Below, piece by piece: positions 18,705-28,125 of a stretch of 64,000 nt of DNA. Each line of letters begins with the position of its first letter. Positions within the stretch are counted from its first letter, which is position 1. Below the pieces are notes generated by a model that was not told the origin of the DNA, ran no database searches, and worked only from the letters and a program-made list of their open reading frames with translations. The position numbers and the translations under genes are program-made. The DNA comes from Asticcacaulis solisilvae (GTDB taxonomy: Bacteria; Pseudomonadota; Alphaproteobacteria; Caulobacterales; Caulobacteraceae), in the NCBI RefSeq assembly GCF_017875235.1, contig NZ_JAGGMI010000002.1, positions 601,655-665,654 on the forward strand, in the 5' to 3' direction.

Positions 18705-20032
18705 TACAGCGATTCCATAAAGCGGCATGCTTCGCCCTGCGACGGCCGGATGATCTCGTCGTCGCGCATGACGACCGTGCCGCGAATGATGGTCGCCTTG
18801 GGCCAGCCCGTGACCTCCATGCCGTCGAACGGCGTCCAGCCGCAACGCGAGCGCATGTCCTTATGCTGGAGAACGCGCCTGGCCTTGAGATCGACCAGGG
18901 TGACGTCGCCGTCATACCCTTCCGCCATCCGGCCCTTGCCGGCGACACCGAAGACGCGCTGCGCGCCCGCCGAGGTCAGGTCGACCAGCCGCTCCAGGCT
19001 CAGGCGGCCATTGGCGACGTGGTTGAGCATGACCGGCAGAAGTGTCTGCACGCCCGGCATGCCCGACGGCGATTGCGGATAGGGCTTGGCCTTTTCCTCC
19101 AGGGTGTGCGGGGCATGGTCCGACCCCAGCACATCGGCGATACCGCCCGAAATGCCGCGCCACAGGCCGTCGACGTGATACTGGTCGCGGATCGGCGGGT
19201 TCATCTGCGCCAGACCCTTGAGGCGCTCATAGGCCTCGGGCGCGACCAGCGTCAGGTGCTGGGGCGTGATTTCGACGGTGGCGATATCCTTATGCCCGGC
19301 CAGAAACTCGATCTCCTCGCGCGTCGTGACGTGCAGGACGTGGATGCGCTTGCCGGCCTCGCGCGCCAGCCGCACCAAGCGCTGGGTCGACTGGATGGCG
19401 GACTGGGCGTCGCGGACGAAGTCGTGGCTGGTCCAGTCGCCTTCGCGCGCCAGCGGGCGGCGCTCGGCCAGCCGGTACTCGTCCTCGGAATGGAAGGTGG
19501 CGCGGCGATTAACGGCGCCCAGGACCTGAGCGACGCCGGCATCGTCGGCGATCAGAAGCGTGCCGGTCGATGCGCCCATGAACACCTTGACGCCACAGCA
19601 GCCCTTCAGGCGCTCAAGTTCCGCCAAGTTATGGATATTCTCATGCGTGCCGCCGACATAGAAGGCATGGTCGCAATGCATCCGGTGATGGGCGCGCTTC
19701 AGCTTGTCGGCGAAGGCGTCGGGGTCCGTGGTGGTCGGATTGGTGTTCGGCATTTCGAACACGGCGACCACGCCGCCGAGCACAGCGGCCTGGCTGCCGG
19801 TCTCAAGGTCTTCCTTCCACTCCAGGCCAGGCTCGCGGAAGTGCACCTGGGTATCGATCACGCCCGGCATGGCCAAAAGGCCCGTGGCATCGAAGATTTC
19901 GGCGGCGCCGTCCTGGGACAGGTCGCCGAAGGCCGTGAACTTACCGCCGGAAATGCCGATGTCCCCACGGCCGCGGCCGGCGTGGTTGATGATATCAGCG
20001 TTGCGGATGATCAGGTCGAAAGTACGGGGCAT
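18704..20032 (-). CDS. pyrC: Dihydroorotase (allantoinase-like cyclic amidohydrolase)
   Basis: An amidohydrolase-fold enzyme of 442 residues, probably closing carbamoyl aspartate to dihydroorotate in pyrimidine synthesis. Metal-site motifs are VIDTQVHFREPG (about 58-69), the carboxylated Lys in GVKVFMGASTG, His in ATFHSED, His in HVLHVTT and the catalytic Asp in LGSDHAPHT. The usual first His of DxHxH is Gln here; that DxQVHFREPG form occurs in a known dihydroorotase subgroup, so I do not read it as inactivation. GGAGGG before the ATG at 20032 decides the start over one four codons upstream. The gene symbol is by function, not proven orthology. Confidence 0.85.
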   Translation of the reverse strand: MPRTFDLIIRNADIINHAGRGRGDIGISGGKFTAFGDLSQDGAAEIFDATGLLAMPGVIDTQVHFREPGLEWKEDLETGSQAAVLGGVVAVFEMPNTNPTTTDPDAFADKLKRAHHRMHCDHAFYVGGTHENIHNLAELERLKGCCGVKVFMGASTGTLLIADDAGVAQVLGAVNRRATFHSEDEYRLAERRPLAREGDWTSHDFVRDAQSAIQSTQRLVRLAREAGKRIHVLHVTTREEIEFLAGHKDIATVEITPQHLTLVAPEAYERLKGLAQMNPPIRDQYHVDGLWRGISGGIADVLGSDHAPHTLEEKAKPYPQSPSGMPGVQTLLPVMLNHVANGRLSLERLVDLTSAGAQRVFGVAGKGRMAEGYDGDVTLVDLKARRVLQHKDMRSRCGWTPFDGMEVTGWPKATIIRGTVVMRDDEIIRPSQGEACRFMESL

Positions 20033-20049
20033 GGCGCCCTCCAAGGCAA

Positions 20050-20092
20050 GCGCTTTCCAAAAAGTGTCATGCGGTTTTTGGACTAAAAGCGC
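20050..20092 (+). repeat. Dispersed palindromic repeat, copy 2
   Basis: The outer stem GCGCTTT/AAAGCGC and inner stem CCAAAAA/TTTTTGG enclose the core GTGTCATGCGG. It lies just past the end of the GT9 gene and before the pyrC start. Confidence 0.85.
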
Positions 20093-20108
20093 GACAAAGA
20101 TAAAGAAG

Positions 20109-21110
20109 CTATTCGGCGACGGCTTCGGCGGCGGCTTTACGCGCGCGGCCGTTTGATTCCGTCACCCGGACGATGCCGTCATAAACCGTGTCGATCGATA
20201 AATCGAGCATGTGACAAATGTCTAGCTTCAACTTTGGGTCAGCGGCCTGAATGGCCGAGAAACTGCGTGGTCCACGGATGATATGGACATTGTCGCCGAT
20301 CGGCGCCACCGCGTCGTCCGACGGCCCCATCAGCGCGAAGGTCTCGATGCCTGATGCCGCTGCCAGGTGCAGCCAGATCTCGTCATTGCCGACAAAGACC
20401 GAGCCATGCCTGAGCGCGGCGTAGGCGCTTAAGAGGTCGAGCTTTCCGGTCAGTTCCAGCACGCGGGCGCGCGGCGTGGCCATGCGCAGCGCCACGGCGG
20501 TTTCATAATCGTCCTGCGAGCCGAGAATAAGCAGGCTGTGGCCGGCGAACGGCCCGTCATTGCGCATCAGCCGCGTGGCCAGCACCGCGAAGCGTTCGGT
20601 CGGCCAGCGCCGCCCCAGCCAGCCGGCGCCGGGCGCCATGACGATCAGCGGCGCGATGCCGCGTCCATTGTCGAGAAAGGTCCGCACGCCTGCCTGGCGC
20701 GCGGGAGATACACGCAGTGAGGGTGCGACCTCCGCCTCGTCCAGCCGGAGCGCGCGGCACAGCTGCGTCAACGGCCCGGCCGGATCGTTGGCGTTCAGGG
20801 TAAATCGCGTCTTGGCCGGGATTAGCCGCGAAATCATCGTCGGGCCGATATCGACGCAAAGGCCCCAGGACCGGCGGCTGAGATCGGTCAGGACCCCCAG
20901 CGTCTTCAGTTGAAAAATCGCGCCGTCGATCGCTTGCAACTCGTCGACCAGGTCATCATCTTGGAACAGTTCCGCCGACAGCCTGGTCGTAACCAGGGTA
21001 ATGCGGGCATTCGGAATTTCCTGGCGCAAACGGCACACGACTCCGCTCAGCGCCAGCGCTTTCGCGGGCTCTGCAATCGCCAGCAGGAGGATCGGGAATG
21101 CCGTCTTCAT
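20109..21110 (-). CDS. Glycosyltransferase family 9 (heptosyltransferase-like)
   Basis: A 333-residue GT-B enzyme resembling ADP-heptose:LPS heptosyltransferases. The C-terminal half shows MAPGAGWLGRRWPTERFA (about residues 159-176), the position of the family PG...W motif, and VGNDEIWLHLAAASG (about 245-259), the counterpart of the VGNDSG...HLAAA signature. The N-terminal half is diverged: it lacks the usual G-D-x2 start. A role in core lipopolysaccharide or another glycan is inferred from the family. It is isolated from other LPS genes here. Confidence 0.8.
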   Translation of the reverse strand: MKTAFPILLLAIAEPAKALALSGVVCRLRQEIPNARITLVTTRLSAELFQDDDLVDELQAIDGAIFQLKTLGVLTDLSRRSWGLCVDIGPTMISRLIPAKTRFTLNANDPAGPLTQLCRALRLDEAEVAPSLRVSPARQAGVRTFLDNGRGIAPLIVMAPGAGWLGRRWPTERFAVLATRLMRNDGPFAGHSLLILGSQDDYETAVALRMATPRARVLELTGKLDLLSAYAALRHGSVFVGNDEIWLHLAAASGIETFALMGPSDDAVAPIGDNVHIIRGPRSFSAIQAADPKLKLDICHMLDLSIDTVYDGIVRVTESNGRARKAAAEAVAE

Positions 21111-21190
21111 TCACTCTACTAATTAAGGTATCGGCGTTAAATCGCAAGCATGCGCTATAGAAGTCCCCTACGCCATAAAAGCACCGTTAC

Positions 21191-22018
21191 ATGACAGCCA
21201 TCGCCGAACTGCCCCACCGCGCCCTGGTGCGCCTGACCGGCCCCGACTGGGCCAGCTTTCTCAAAGGCCTGTGCACGGCGCATATCGACCGCATTGCCGC
21301 CGCCGCATTGTCGGGCGAGGACCGTCTGTACTATGGCGCCTTCCTGCGTCCGCAGGGCAAGATGTACGCCGACTGCATCATCAAGGCCGTGGCCCCTGAG
21401 GAGGTGTGGCTCGACGTGCCCCTGTCGGCACGCGATGAATTGCTGGCCAAACTGAACATGTACAGGCTGCGCGCCAGGGTGACGATCGAGCCCCTGGAAC
21501 GCGCGGTGTTCGTAGCCTTCGGTGACACCCTACCGGCCGGCTTTTCGCCCGACGCCCGGGGGGACATCATCGCCGCCGGTTTCGGATTCGCCTACGGTGA
21601 GCACCACGCCACGACTGATGCCGCCGCCTGGGCGGAATTCCGCATGGCCCGCTCTTTAAGCGACCCGGGCCATGACTTCGGCAAGGACGAACTCTACGCC
21701 ATCGACGCCAATCTCGACGTCCTCGATGCAATAGATTTTCACAAGGGCTGTTATGTCGGACAGGAACTGACGTCGCGCATGAAACGGCGCGGGCAGATCA
21801 AGAACCGTATCCTCGGCTACGTCGCGTCCCTGCCCCATCCGGCCGGCGCCGAGGTGTTGAAAGGTGAATTGCGTGCCGGCGAAACCCTGGGCCAGGCCGG
21901 TGCTTTCGGCCTGGGCCTGATGCGCCTTGACCGCATGGACGGCGATCTGCAGACCTCCTCAGGGACTTTGAAACTGAACATAGCGCCCTGGCTGGCCGAG
22001 ATAGTACACACAAAATAG
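21191..22018 (+). CDS. ygfZ: YgfZ/GcvT-domain folate-binding protein
   Basis: A 275-residue relative of the glycine cleavage T-protein that supports repair or assembly of certain Fe-S enzymes with tetrahydrofolate. The diagnostic YgfZ motif is present as KGCYVGQE (about residues 183-190), with the Cys essential in homologs. It starts 80 bases from the divergent GT9 gene. It is not part of the gcv operon in this window. Confidence 0.9.
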   Translation: MTAIAELPHRALVRLTGPDWASFLKGLCTAHIDRIAAAALSGEDRLYYGAFLRPQGKMYADCIIKAVAPEEVWLDVPLSARDELLAKLNMYRLRARVTIEPLERAVFVAFGDTLPAGFSPDARGDIIAAGFGFAYGEHHATTDAAAWAEFRMARSLSDPGHDFGKDELYAIDANLDVLDAIDFHKGCYVGQELTSRMKRRGQIKNRILGYVASLPHPAGAEVLKGELRAGETLGQAGAFGLGLMRLDRMDGDLQTSSGTLKLNIAPWLAEIVHTK

Positions 22019-22138
22019 CCCCGTAAAACATACGTTTTACACAAATTTCTCGTATTAAACCTTATGGTTAACACTTGAAATAACCCATCCCAGCCGTCGT
22101 AGCCTGTGTAACTGGGCATGTGTCTTTATTTGAAGGAT

Positions 22139-22148
22139 CGTGATCACG
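22139..22148. promoter_or_regulatory. Short palindrome upstream of the DUF805 cluster
   Basis: The perfect 10-base palindrome cgtgatcacg lies 102 bases before the first DUF805 start, in a 231-base gap after ygfZ that otherwise shows no gene. It might be a regulator site, but such a short palindrome can also occur by chance. Confidence 0.25.
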
Positions 22149-22249
22149 TTGTTGCCCGAGGTTGCCGAATGCAAGAAAACGGCTTAGTCTCTGCTCGGGC
22201 GCTTCGGGGGACGTCTGGTGGCACCTCCCGCGCATAACGGGAGAAACCA

Positions 22250-22804
22250 ATGGCCAAGACCGCTACACCGCTGATGTTTCAGCCGCTCGTCAAATATGTG
22301 GACTTCAACGGTCGCGCCCGCCGCAGCGAATACTGGCTTTTCTTCCTCTTCCAGTTCCTCGTCAGCATCGCACTGGGTTTAGTCGGTGCCATTGCCGGCC
22401 TGAAGGCGCCGATGGAAGCCGCCACCAATCTGTTTTCGCTGGCCATGTTCCTGCCGACGCTCGCCGTCAGCGTCCGGCGCTTTCACGATATCAACCGCAC
22501 TGGCTGGTGGGTGATCTTTCCGCTGGCCGTGCTGATCGTCGCCCTGATCATCTACTTTGTCTTCAACGGAACGGCCTTTATCGCCGCCATGAAGGACATC
22601 GACATGCAGGCCATCAAGGCCGAGGATGAAACCGCCATCATGGACATGTTCACGGCCCTGGCGCCCATGTTTCTCTGGGTCTGGCTTCCGGCCTGGCTGG
22701 CCAGCGTCGTGACCTTCGTGTTCCACGTCACGGACGGCACCAGGGGTGCGAACCGTTTCGGATCCGATCCGAAAGGCGCCTCGGCCGACGCCGGCGTTTT
22801 CTGA
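22250..22804 (+). CDS. DUF805 membrane protein, first of four tandem paralogs
   Basis: This 184-residue inner-membrane protein begins with the family box VDFNGRARRSEYW (about residues 19-31). It has four hydrophobic segments and the second box RRFHDINRTGWW between the second and third. DUF805 proteins are small membrane proteins of unknown function. It is the first of four similar genes; the next starts 27 bases downstream. Confidence 0.9.
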   Translation: MAKTATPLMFQPLVKYVDFNGRARRSEYWLFFLFQFLVSIALGLVGAIAGLKAPMEAATNLFSLAMFLPTLAVSVRRFHDINRTGWWVIFPLAVLIVALIIYFVFNGTAFIAAMKDIDMQAIKAEDETAIMDMFTALAPMFLWVWLPAWLASVVTFVFHVTDGTRGANRFGSDPKGASADAGVF

Positions 22805-22831
22805 GTTGCTGAACTGTCCAAGGGGGATGCC

Positions 22832-23422
22832 ATGAGCAAAGTGCCATTGATGTTTCAACCGCTGGTGAAATATGCCGACTTCAATGGCCGGTCCCGGCGC
22901 AGCGAATTCTGGCTTTGGGTGCTGTTCCGCATCATCATCGGCATCGCGCTGGGCGGTGTCCTGCTGTTCACGATCGGAAGCTCGATCCACCTGGCCGAAA
23001 ACCAGCCGGAACTGTTCATGCAACGCTATATGACGGCGATGCCGGTCATCCAACTGGTCAACCTCGCGCTTCTTTTGCCGTCACTGGCCGTCGGCGTTCG
23101 CCGCCTGCACGACATCAACCGGTCGGGATGGTGGATCGTCATGCCGGTCATCGTGATGATCGTGGGCTTCATCCTGTTCTTCATCGTATTCGGGACCAGC
23201 CTGTTCCAGATGATCAGCGCGAGTAACGGCGGCAATGAAATCACCGACGCGCAGGGGCTGGAGATCGCCATGAAGCTCTTCGGCTCCATGACGCTGTGCA
23301 TCCTGTTGCCCGTGCTGATTTCGCAGATCGTCATGCTGATCTTCTATGTCACCGACGGTACGCCGGGCCCGAACCGTTTCGGCCCCGATCCCAAGGGCCG
23401 CGGCAACACGGCCGTGTTCTAA
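22832..23422 (+). CDS. DUF805 membrane protein, second of four
   Basis: A 196-residue paralog with both family boxes: ADFNGRSRRSEFW near residue 14 and RRLHDINRSGWW near 90. Its N-terminus (PLMFQPLVKYAD) is nearly identical to that of the first copy (PLMFQPLVKYVD), which suggests a recent duplication, while the central extracellular or loop region differs. It is preceded by a GGGGGA-type ribosome site and followed after 10 bases by the third copy. Confidence 0.9.
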   Translation: MSKVPLMFQPLVKYADFNGRSRRSEFWLWVLFRIIIGIALGGVLLFTIGSSIHLAENQPELFMQRYMTAMPVIQLVNLALLLPSLAVGVRRLHDINRSGWWIVMPVIVMIVGFILFFIVFGTSLFQMISASNGGNEITDAQGLEIAMKLFGSMTLCILLPVLISQIVMLIFYVTDGTPGPNRFGPDPKGRGNTAVF

Positions 23423-23432
23423 GGAGGCCAGA

Positions 23433-24029
23433 ATGTCGGGACTTCTCCTGCCGCTTCGCCCCCTGGCCCGCTACGCCGATTTCAAGGGCCGCAGCGGCCG
23501 CGCCGAATTCTGGGCCTTTACCCTGCTGCTATGGGTCGTCTATGGGGGCCTCTACGCCTGGATGTTGACGCCGCTTGTTCCGGTCTTCCAGGGACAGACG
23601 CCGGGCGTGGAAATCTTCATCCATATCCTGACCAGCGTCGGCGTCATGTCCCTGGTTGGCCTCGTACTGTTCCTGCCGGCACTGGCCGTGCAGGTTCGCC
23701 GCCTGCACGACATCAACCGTTCCGGCTGGTGGGTCATCCTCCCGACCGGCCTGAGCATGGCCGGACAGCAACTGGCTTACATCTTCCAGTCCGGCGACAT
23801 CATGCGAACCACGATGCAGGCCAGCCAGGCGGCCGAGGCCATGGCCGGTCCGTCCCTTGATTTTGCCCGGCTGTGGGACGCCTACTGGCCGCTCTACCAG
23901 GTCGTCCTGCCATGGGCTTTCGGACCGAGCCTTGCCGGTTATCTGGTGCTGCTGATCTTCTTCCTGTCCCCCGGCAGCAACGGCGAGAACCGCTTCGGGC
24001 AGAATTCACGGCTCGGCGCCACCACCTGA
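23433..24029 (+). CDS. DUF805 membrane protein, third of four
   Basis: A 198-residue paralog with ADFKGRSGRAEFW and RRLHDINRSGWW boxes. The start at 23433 is fixed by AAGGAGG six bases upstream; the in-frame upstream extension overlaps the second gene and is not used. The loop after the third membrane segment is longer than in the other copies, and the C-terminal GPNRFGPDP-like tail is changed to GENRFGQ. Confidence 0.9.
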   Translation: MSGLLLPLRPLARYADFKGRSGRAEFWAFTLLLWVVYGGLYAWMLTPLVPVFQGQTPGVEIFIHILTSVGVMSLVGLVLFLPALAVQVRRLHDINRSGWWVILPTGLSMAGQQLAYIFQSGDIMRTTMQASQAAEAMAGPSLDFARLWDAYWPLYQVVLPWAFGPSLAGYLVLLIFFLSPGSNGENRFGQNSRLGATT

Positions 24030-24110
24030 CGTTGCGTTAACCGAACGCGTTTGCGGTAAGTTCAGACCTTCATGCGACGTTGCCTCTGCTCCACGCAGAA
24101 GGACACCCGC

Positions 24111-24824
24111 ATGTTGATGCTCCAGCCATTGCGTAAGTATTTTGATTTCAGTGGCCGCGCCAGCCGCGCCGAATACTGGCAGTTCGTTCTTTTTCAGTTT
24201 GTCGTCGGCTTTATCCTGAGCTTTGCCGCCGCGGTGAGCGGCGGAAACGCAGGCCTCAACATCCTGTCCGGGCTTTTTTCCCTGGCAATGATGATTCCGA
24301 CCATTACCGCCGGTGTCCGCCGCCTCCACGACATCAACCGGACCGGCTGGTGGATCATCCTCCCCTCGGCCGTTCTGATGGTGACGCTGACCGTGTTCAT
24401 TTTCGGCGAGGGAACGGCGATCGCCCAGAACTTCGCGTCGATGTCCTGGGAGGCCAATCCCTCGGACGGTGTGCGGGCCGCGGTGGGCGCCCTCGGCAGC
24501 CTGATGACCTGGGTTGTTTTGCCGACCTGGCTGGCCAGCCTCGTCACCTTCGTCTTCCACATCACGGAAGGCACGTCGGGCCCCAACCGTTTTGGCCCCG
24601 ATCCCAGGGGCGGCAGGACGGTGGACATCAGCGTCTTCGATGACGAGCGTGTCGACGCCGCCATCGCCGAAGCCAAGGCCGGCAAGCGCGAACGCGACTC
24701 GGACTATAAGCCCGTCTTCGACTTTACCTCACCCCTGCCGACCGCGACAGCCAGCGCCGCGCCACCTCCGCCGGTATCACCGGCTCCGGCGCGTACCACG
24801 CCGACTTTCGGCAAGCGGCGCTGA
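24111..24824 (+). CDS. DUF805 membrane protein with Pro/Ala-rich tail, fourth of four
   Basis: A 237-residue paralog with FDFSGRASRAEYW and RRLHDINRTGWW boxes and the GPNRFGPDP motif after the last membrane segment. A cytoplasmic-type tail of about 60 charged and then Pro/Ala-rich residues follows. The ATG at 24111 follows AAGGA; an ATG 39 bases upstream lacks one. It is separated from the third copy by 81 bases and precedes rnhB by only 42. Confidence 0.88.
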   Translation: MLMLQPLRKYFDFSGRASRAEYWQFVLFQFVVGFILSFAAAVSGGNAGLNILSGLFSLAMMIPTITAGVRRLHDINRTGWWIILPSAVLMVTLTVFIFGEGTAIAQNFASMSWEANPSDGVRAAVGALGSLMTWVVLPTWLASLVTFVFHITEGTSGPNRFGPDPRGGRTVDISVFDDERVDAAIAEAKAGKRERDSDYKPVFDFTSPLPTATASAAPPPPVSPAPARTTPTFGKRR

Positions 24825-24866
24825 CCGGTCTGGCCTTGCCGTCCTGAATCGTCTAAAGCTGGGGGA

Positions 24867-25463
24867 ATGGTTGATTTCTCCCACGAAGCGAGTTTCGACG
24901 GCCTGGTCTGCGGCGTCGACGAGGCTGGACGCGGTCCCTGCGCCGGGCCCCTGTGCGTCGCCGCCGTCATCCTGGATCCGTCGCGTCTGCCTGTTGGAGT
25001 CGACGACTCCAAGGCCCTGACGGAAGCCCGCCGCTTCGCTCTCGAACCCGAGATCAAGGCAGCGGCCATTGCGTGGTCGGTCGTGACCATAACCGTCGAG
25101 GAGATCGACACGCTGAATATCCTGGCCGCCACCATGGCCGGCATGGCGCGCGCGGTCGAAAGCCTGGTCCCGGCAGCGCAGCACGCGCTGATCGACGGTA
25201 ATCGCAGTCCGAAGCTGGCCATCCCCTCGACCGCCTTGATTGGGGGCGATGCGCGGTCATTGTCGATCGCGGCCGCCTCCATCCTGGCCAAGACCGCGCG
25301 CGACCGCATCATGATCGAACTGGACAGTGTCTATCCGGTCTATGGCTTCAAGAAGCACAAGGGCTACCAGGCCGAAACGCATCTGGAAGCCTTGCGCCTG
25401 CACGGCGCCTCACCCGTCCATCGCCGCAGTTGGGCGACTATCCGCGATCTGGTCGTCGCCTGA
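24867..25463 (+). CDS. rnhB: Ribonuclease HII
   Basis: The enzyme cleaves RNA in RNA-DNA hybrids and at single ribonucleotides in DNA. The 198-residue protein has the active-site pair Asp18-Glu19 in GVDEAGRGP, a further acidic residue in ALIDGN, and the SIAAASILAKTARDR segment. GGGGGA lies before the ATG. rnhB next to ccrM is a Caulobacter-type arrangement; here an oppositely oriented lipoprotein gene separates them. Confidence 0.96.
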   Translation: MVDFSHEASFDGLVCGVDEAGRGPCAGPLCVAAVILDPSRLPVGVDDSKALTEARRFALEPEIKAAAIAWSVVTITVEEIDTLNILAATMAGMARAVESLVPAAQHALIDGNRSPKLAIPSTALIGGDARSLSIAAASILAKTARDRIMIELDSVYPVYGFKKHKGYQAETHLEALRLHGASPVHRRSWATIRDLVVA

Positions 25464-25467
25464 TAGA

Positions 25468-25511
25468 GCGATATGGCAAAAAGTGTGAGCGGTTTTTGCC
25501 TTAAATATCGC
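25468..25511 (+). repeat. Dispersed palindromic repeat, copy 3
   Basis: The outer stem GCGATAT/ATATCGC and inner stem GGCAAAAA/TTTTTGCC enclose the core GTGTGAGCGG. It starts five bases after the rnhB stop and sits in the convergent gap with the lipoprotein gene. Confidence 0.85.
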
Positions 25512-25517
25512 GACGAT

Positions 25518-26063
25518 CTAGTGTGGCCATTCTTCGGTGAGGACATCGGCCTTACCGTCCTTCAGGCGAACCTCCAATGACGGCTTGGCCGGCTTTCCTT
25601 CGGCGAACAGTTCATAGATGATCGTGCCGTCGGGCTGGGCGCTTTCGATGACGCGCACTGGCGCGATGGACTTGCCGGAAGCTTCCGCCACTGCCTTCAC
25701 CGAAGCGGGCGCATCGGCCCAGGCGATGTCGCGCTGGATCTCCACGACTTCGAACTTGCCGTCCTTTTCCAGCACGTCCAGCTCGACCTCGGAACCATCG
25801 GGGCGGTTGCCTTCGATGTCGAAATAGACGCGGTTTTCACGTGCCTTGCGCTGGGCCTCCTTGATCGTCATGCCCGGAACCGCCGCGAGGACCGCCGCCC
25901 TGGCGCCTTCAGGGATGTCCGCGGCCGTCAGTTCGGTGATGACATCGCCTGACGCGCCTGATGACGCCGGTGCTTCAGCGGCCTTTTGCGGCGAACAGGC
26001 CACCACGCCGGCGGCCAAAAGGGCGGCGGGCGCTACACGGAACAGGATACTTAGAGCGGTCAT
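25518..26063 (-). CDS. Predicted lipoprotein with a PepSY-like periplasmic domain
   Basis: A 181-residue protein with lipobox VVAC (Cys near residue 20). The region PEGARAAVLAAVPGMTIKEA, followed by strands with DVLEKDGKFEVVEI, resembles PepSY-type domains, which often occur in secreted or membrane-bound inhibitory modules; this is a weak fold-level impression. The ATG at 26063 follows GAGG. Its promoter must lie in the same 229-base region as the ccrM promoter, so GANTC methylation or CtrA could affect both genes. Confidence 0.75.
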   Translation of the reverse strand: MTALSILFRVAPAALLAAGVVACSPQKAAEAPASSGASGDVITELTAADIPEGARAAVLAAVPGMTIKEAQRKARENRVYFDIEGNRPDGSEVELDVLEKDGKFEVVEIQRDIAWADAPASVKAVAEASGKSIAPVRVIESAQPDGTIIYELFAEGKPAKPSLEVRLKDGKADVLTEEWPH

Positions 26064-26123
26064 AGGAGCCTCGCATATGATACCGGTGTCAGAGATCGAT
26101 TTACCATAGTCGCGGAACAAAAC

Positions 26124-26223
26124 GAATCCAAAAGTGAGTCCGAAAAGACTCACCCACAACAAAAACGAATCGATCGATTCGCGGCGAGTCAAGCTTAACC
26201 TTTCGTTAAACGGTGCCGGAGTC
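26124..26223 (+). promoter_or_regulatory. ccrM promoter region: seven GANTC sites and a CtrA-type box
   Basis: GANTC sites lie at 26124, 26136, 26147, 26167, 26176, 26186 and 26219, against about one per 256 bases expected at random. A TTAA-N7-TTAA element fills 26195-26209, matching the CtrA-binding consensus, with the last GANTC between it and the gene. In Caulobacter crescentus, ccrM is activated by CtrA and modulated by GANTC methylation in its leader, so the layout fits. Two of the sites form the perfect palindrome CGAATCGATCGATTCG (26166-26181). Confidence 0.85.
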
Positions 26224-26226
26224 TAG

Positions 26227-27419
<1,193 letters not shown>

Positions 27420-27420
<1 letters not shown>

Positions 27421-27461
27421 CGCTTTCCAAAAATTGCCACGCGGTTTTTGGACAAAAGCGC
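27420..27461 (+). repeat. Dispersed palindromic repeat, copy 4
   Basis: The outer stem GCGCTTT/AAAGCGC and inner stem CCAAAAA/TTTTTGG enclose TTGCCACGCGG. It begins at the final base of the ccrM stop codon. Confidence 0.85.
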
Positions 27462-27470
27462 GACGAAAGA

Positions 27471-27998
27471 TCAGTCAGATCCATTCATCGCCAGATCGCT
27501 GTTGGCGGGCTGCTTGTCGGCCCGCTCAAAGTGCGCCGTCACTAACAACACGCGGCCTTCCGTTGGCTGGCCATCAGCGGCTACCGGCCCAACCACGGTC
27601 TGGCTGACATTGTTAAGTGCGATTTCGACGAAGTTCGGGTCGCGGATGTCGTTCGGCCCAGCCTCACAATCGGTCATGCCGCCATCCTTGCCGATAATGC
27701 AGCTGATGTCGAAGCGCTTGCCCTGGTCCAGCAGGTCGAGATTGCTGTTTTCCGGCTGATATTTCGATTGCGCCGGCCCCTCGATAACCTCGACATCGGA
27801 CAGGCTGACCGTTTCGGCGACCGGCTGGTCCGGCACGGCGAAGCGCGCGGGCTGTGGGATCGATGGCACTGTGAAGGTAAAGGGTTGCGGCGCCGGCTGC
27901 AGACCTTCAATGGACGCAGGCATATCTTGCGAAACAGCAATGCCTGGCACCACAAAGGCAAGGGCGGCAATGGCAGAAAGGGTCTTGGCCAAACGCAT
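27471..27998 (-). CDS. Secreted protein of unknown function
   Basis: A 175-residue protein with a signal peptide ending near GIAVSQ (about 24), a Pro-rich stretch (about 30-60) and one cysteine pair (near 99 and 110). The C-terminal part (FDISCIIGKDGGMTDCEAG) resembles the TonB-C-like or energy-transducer domains of some alphaproteobacterial secreted proteins, but the similarity is too weak to name. GAGGAGG precedes the ATG. It lies between ccrM and mutY, convergent with ccrM. Confidence 0.7.
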   Translation of the reverse strand: MRLAKTLSAIAALAFVVPGIAVSQDMPASIEGLQPAPQPFTFTVPSIPQPARFAVPDQPVAETVSLSDVEVIEGPAQSKYQPENSNLDLLDQGKRFDISCIIGKDGGMTDCEAGPNDIRDPNFVEIALNNVSQTVVGPVAADGQPTEGRVLLVTAHFERADKQPANSDLAMNGSD

Positions 27999-28125
27999 CT
28001 CGGCCTCCTCTTTTCACGGATTCGAGAGCTTAGCCTAGGCCGCCTGTGCGACCTGTCCAATAGGGTTTATTTCGCCAAAGATCAGTGCCGCATTAAGATT
28101 TTACAAGGATTTTACAGGCTGCGAA

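Noticed and set aside
18704..20032. Loss of a metal-binding His in the dihydroorotase (DxQVH instead of DxHxH) as a sign of a dead enzyme
   Set aside because: The DxQVHFREPG form is known in a dihydroorotase subgroup, and all other metal and catalytic motifs are intact.
22040..22080. TTAA motifs upstream of the DUF805 cluster as a CtrA site
   Set aside because: The two TTAA halves are nine bases apart rather than the seven required, so the site does not fit the consensus.
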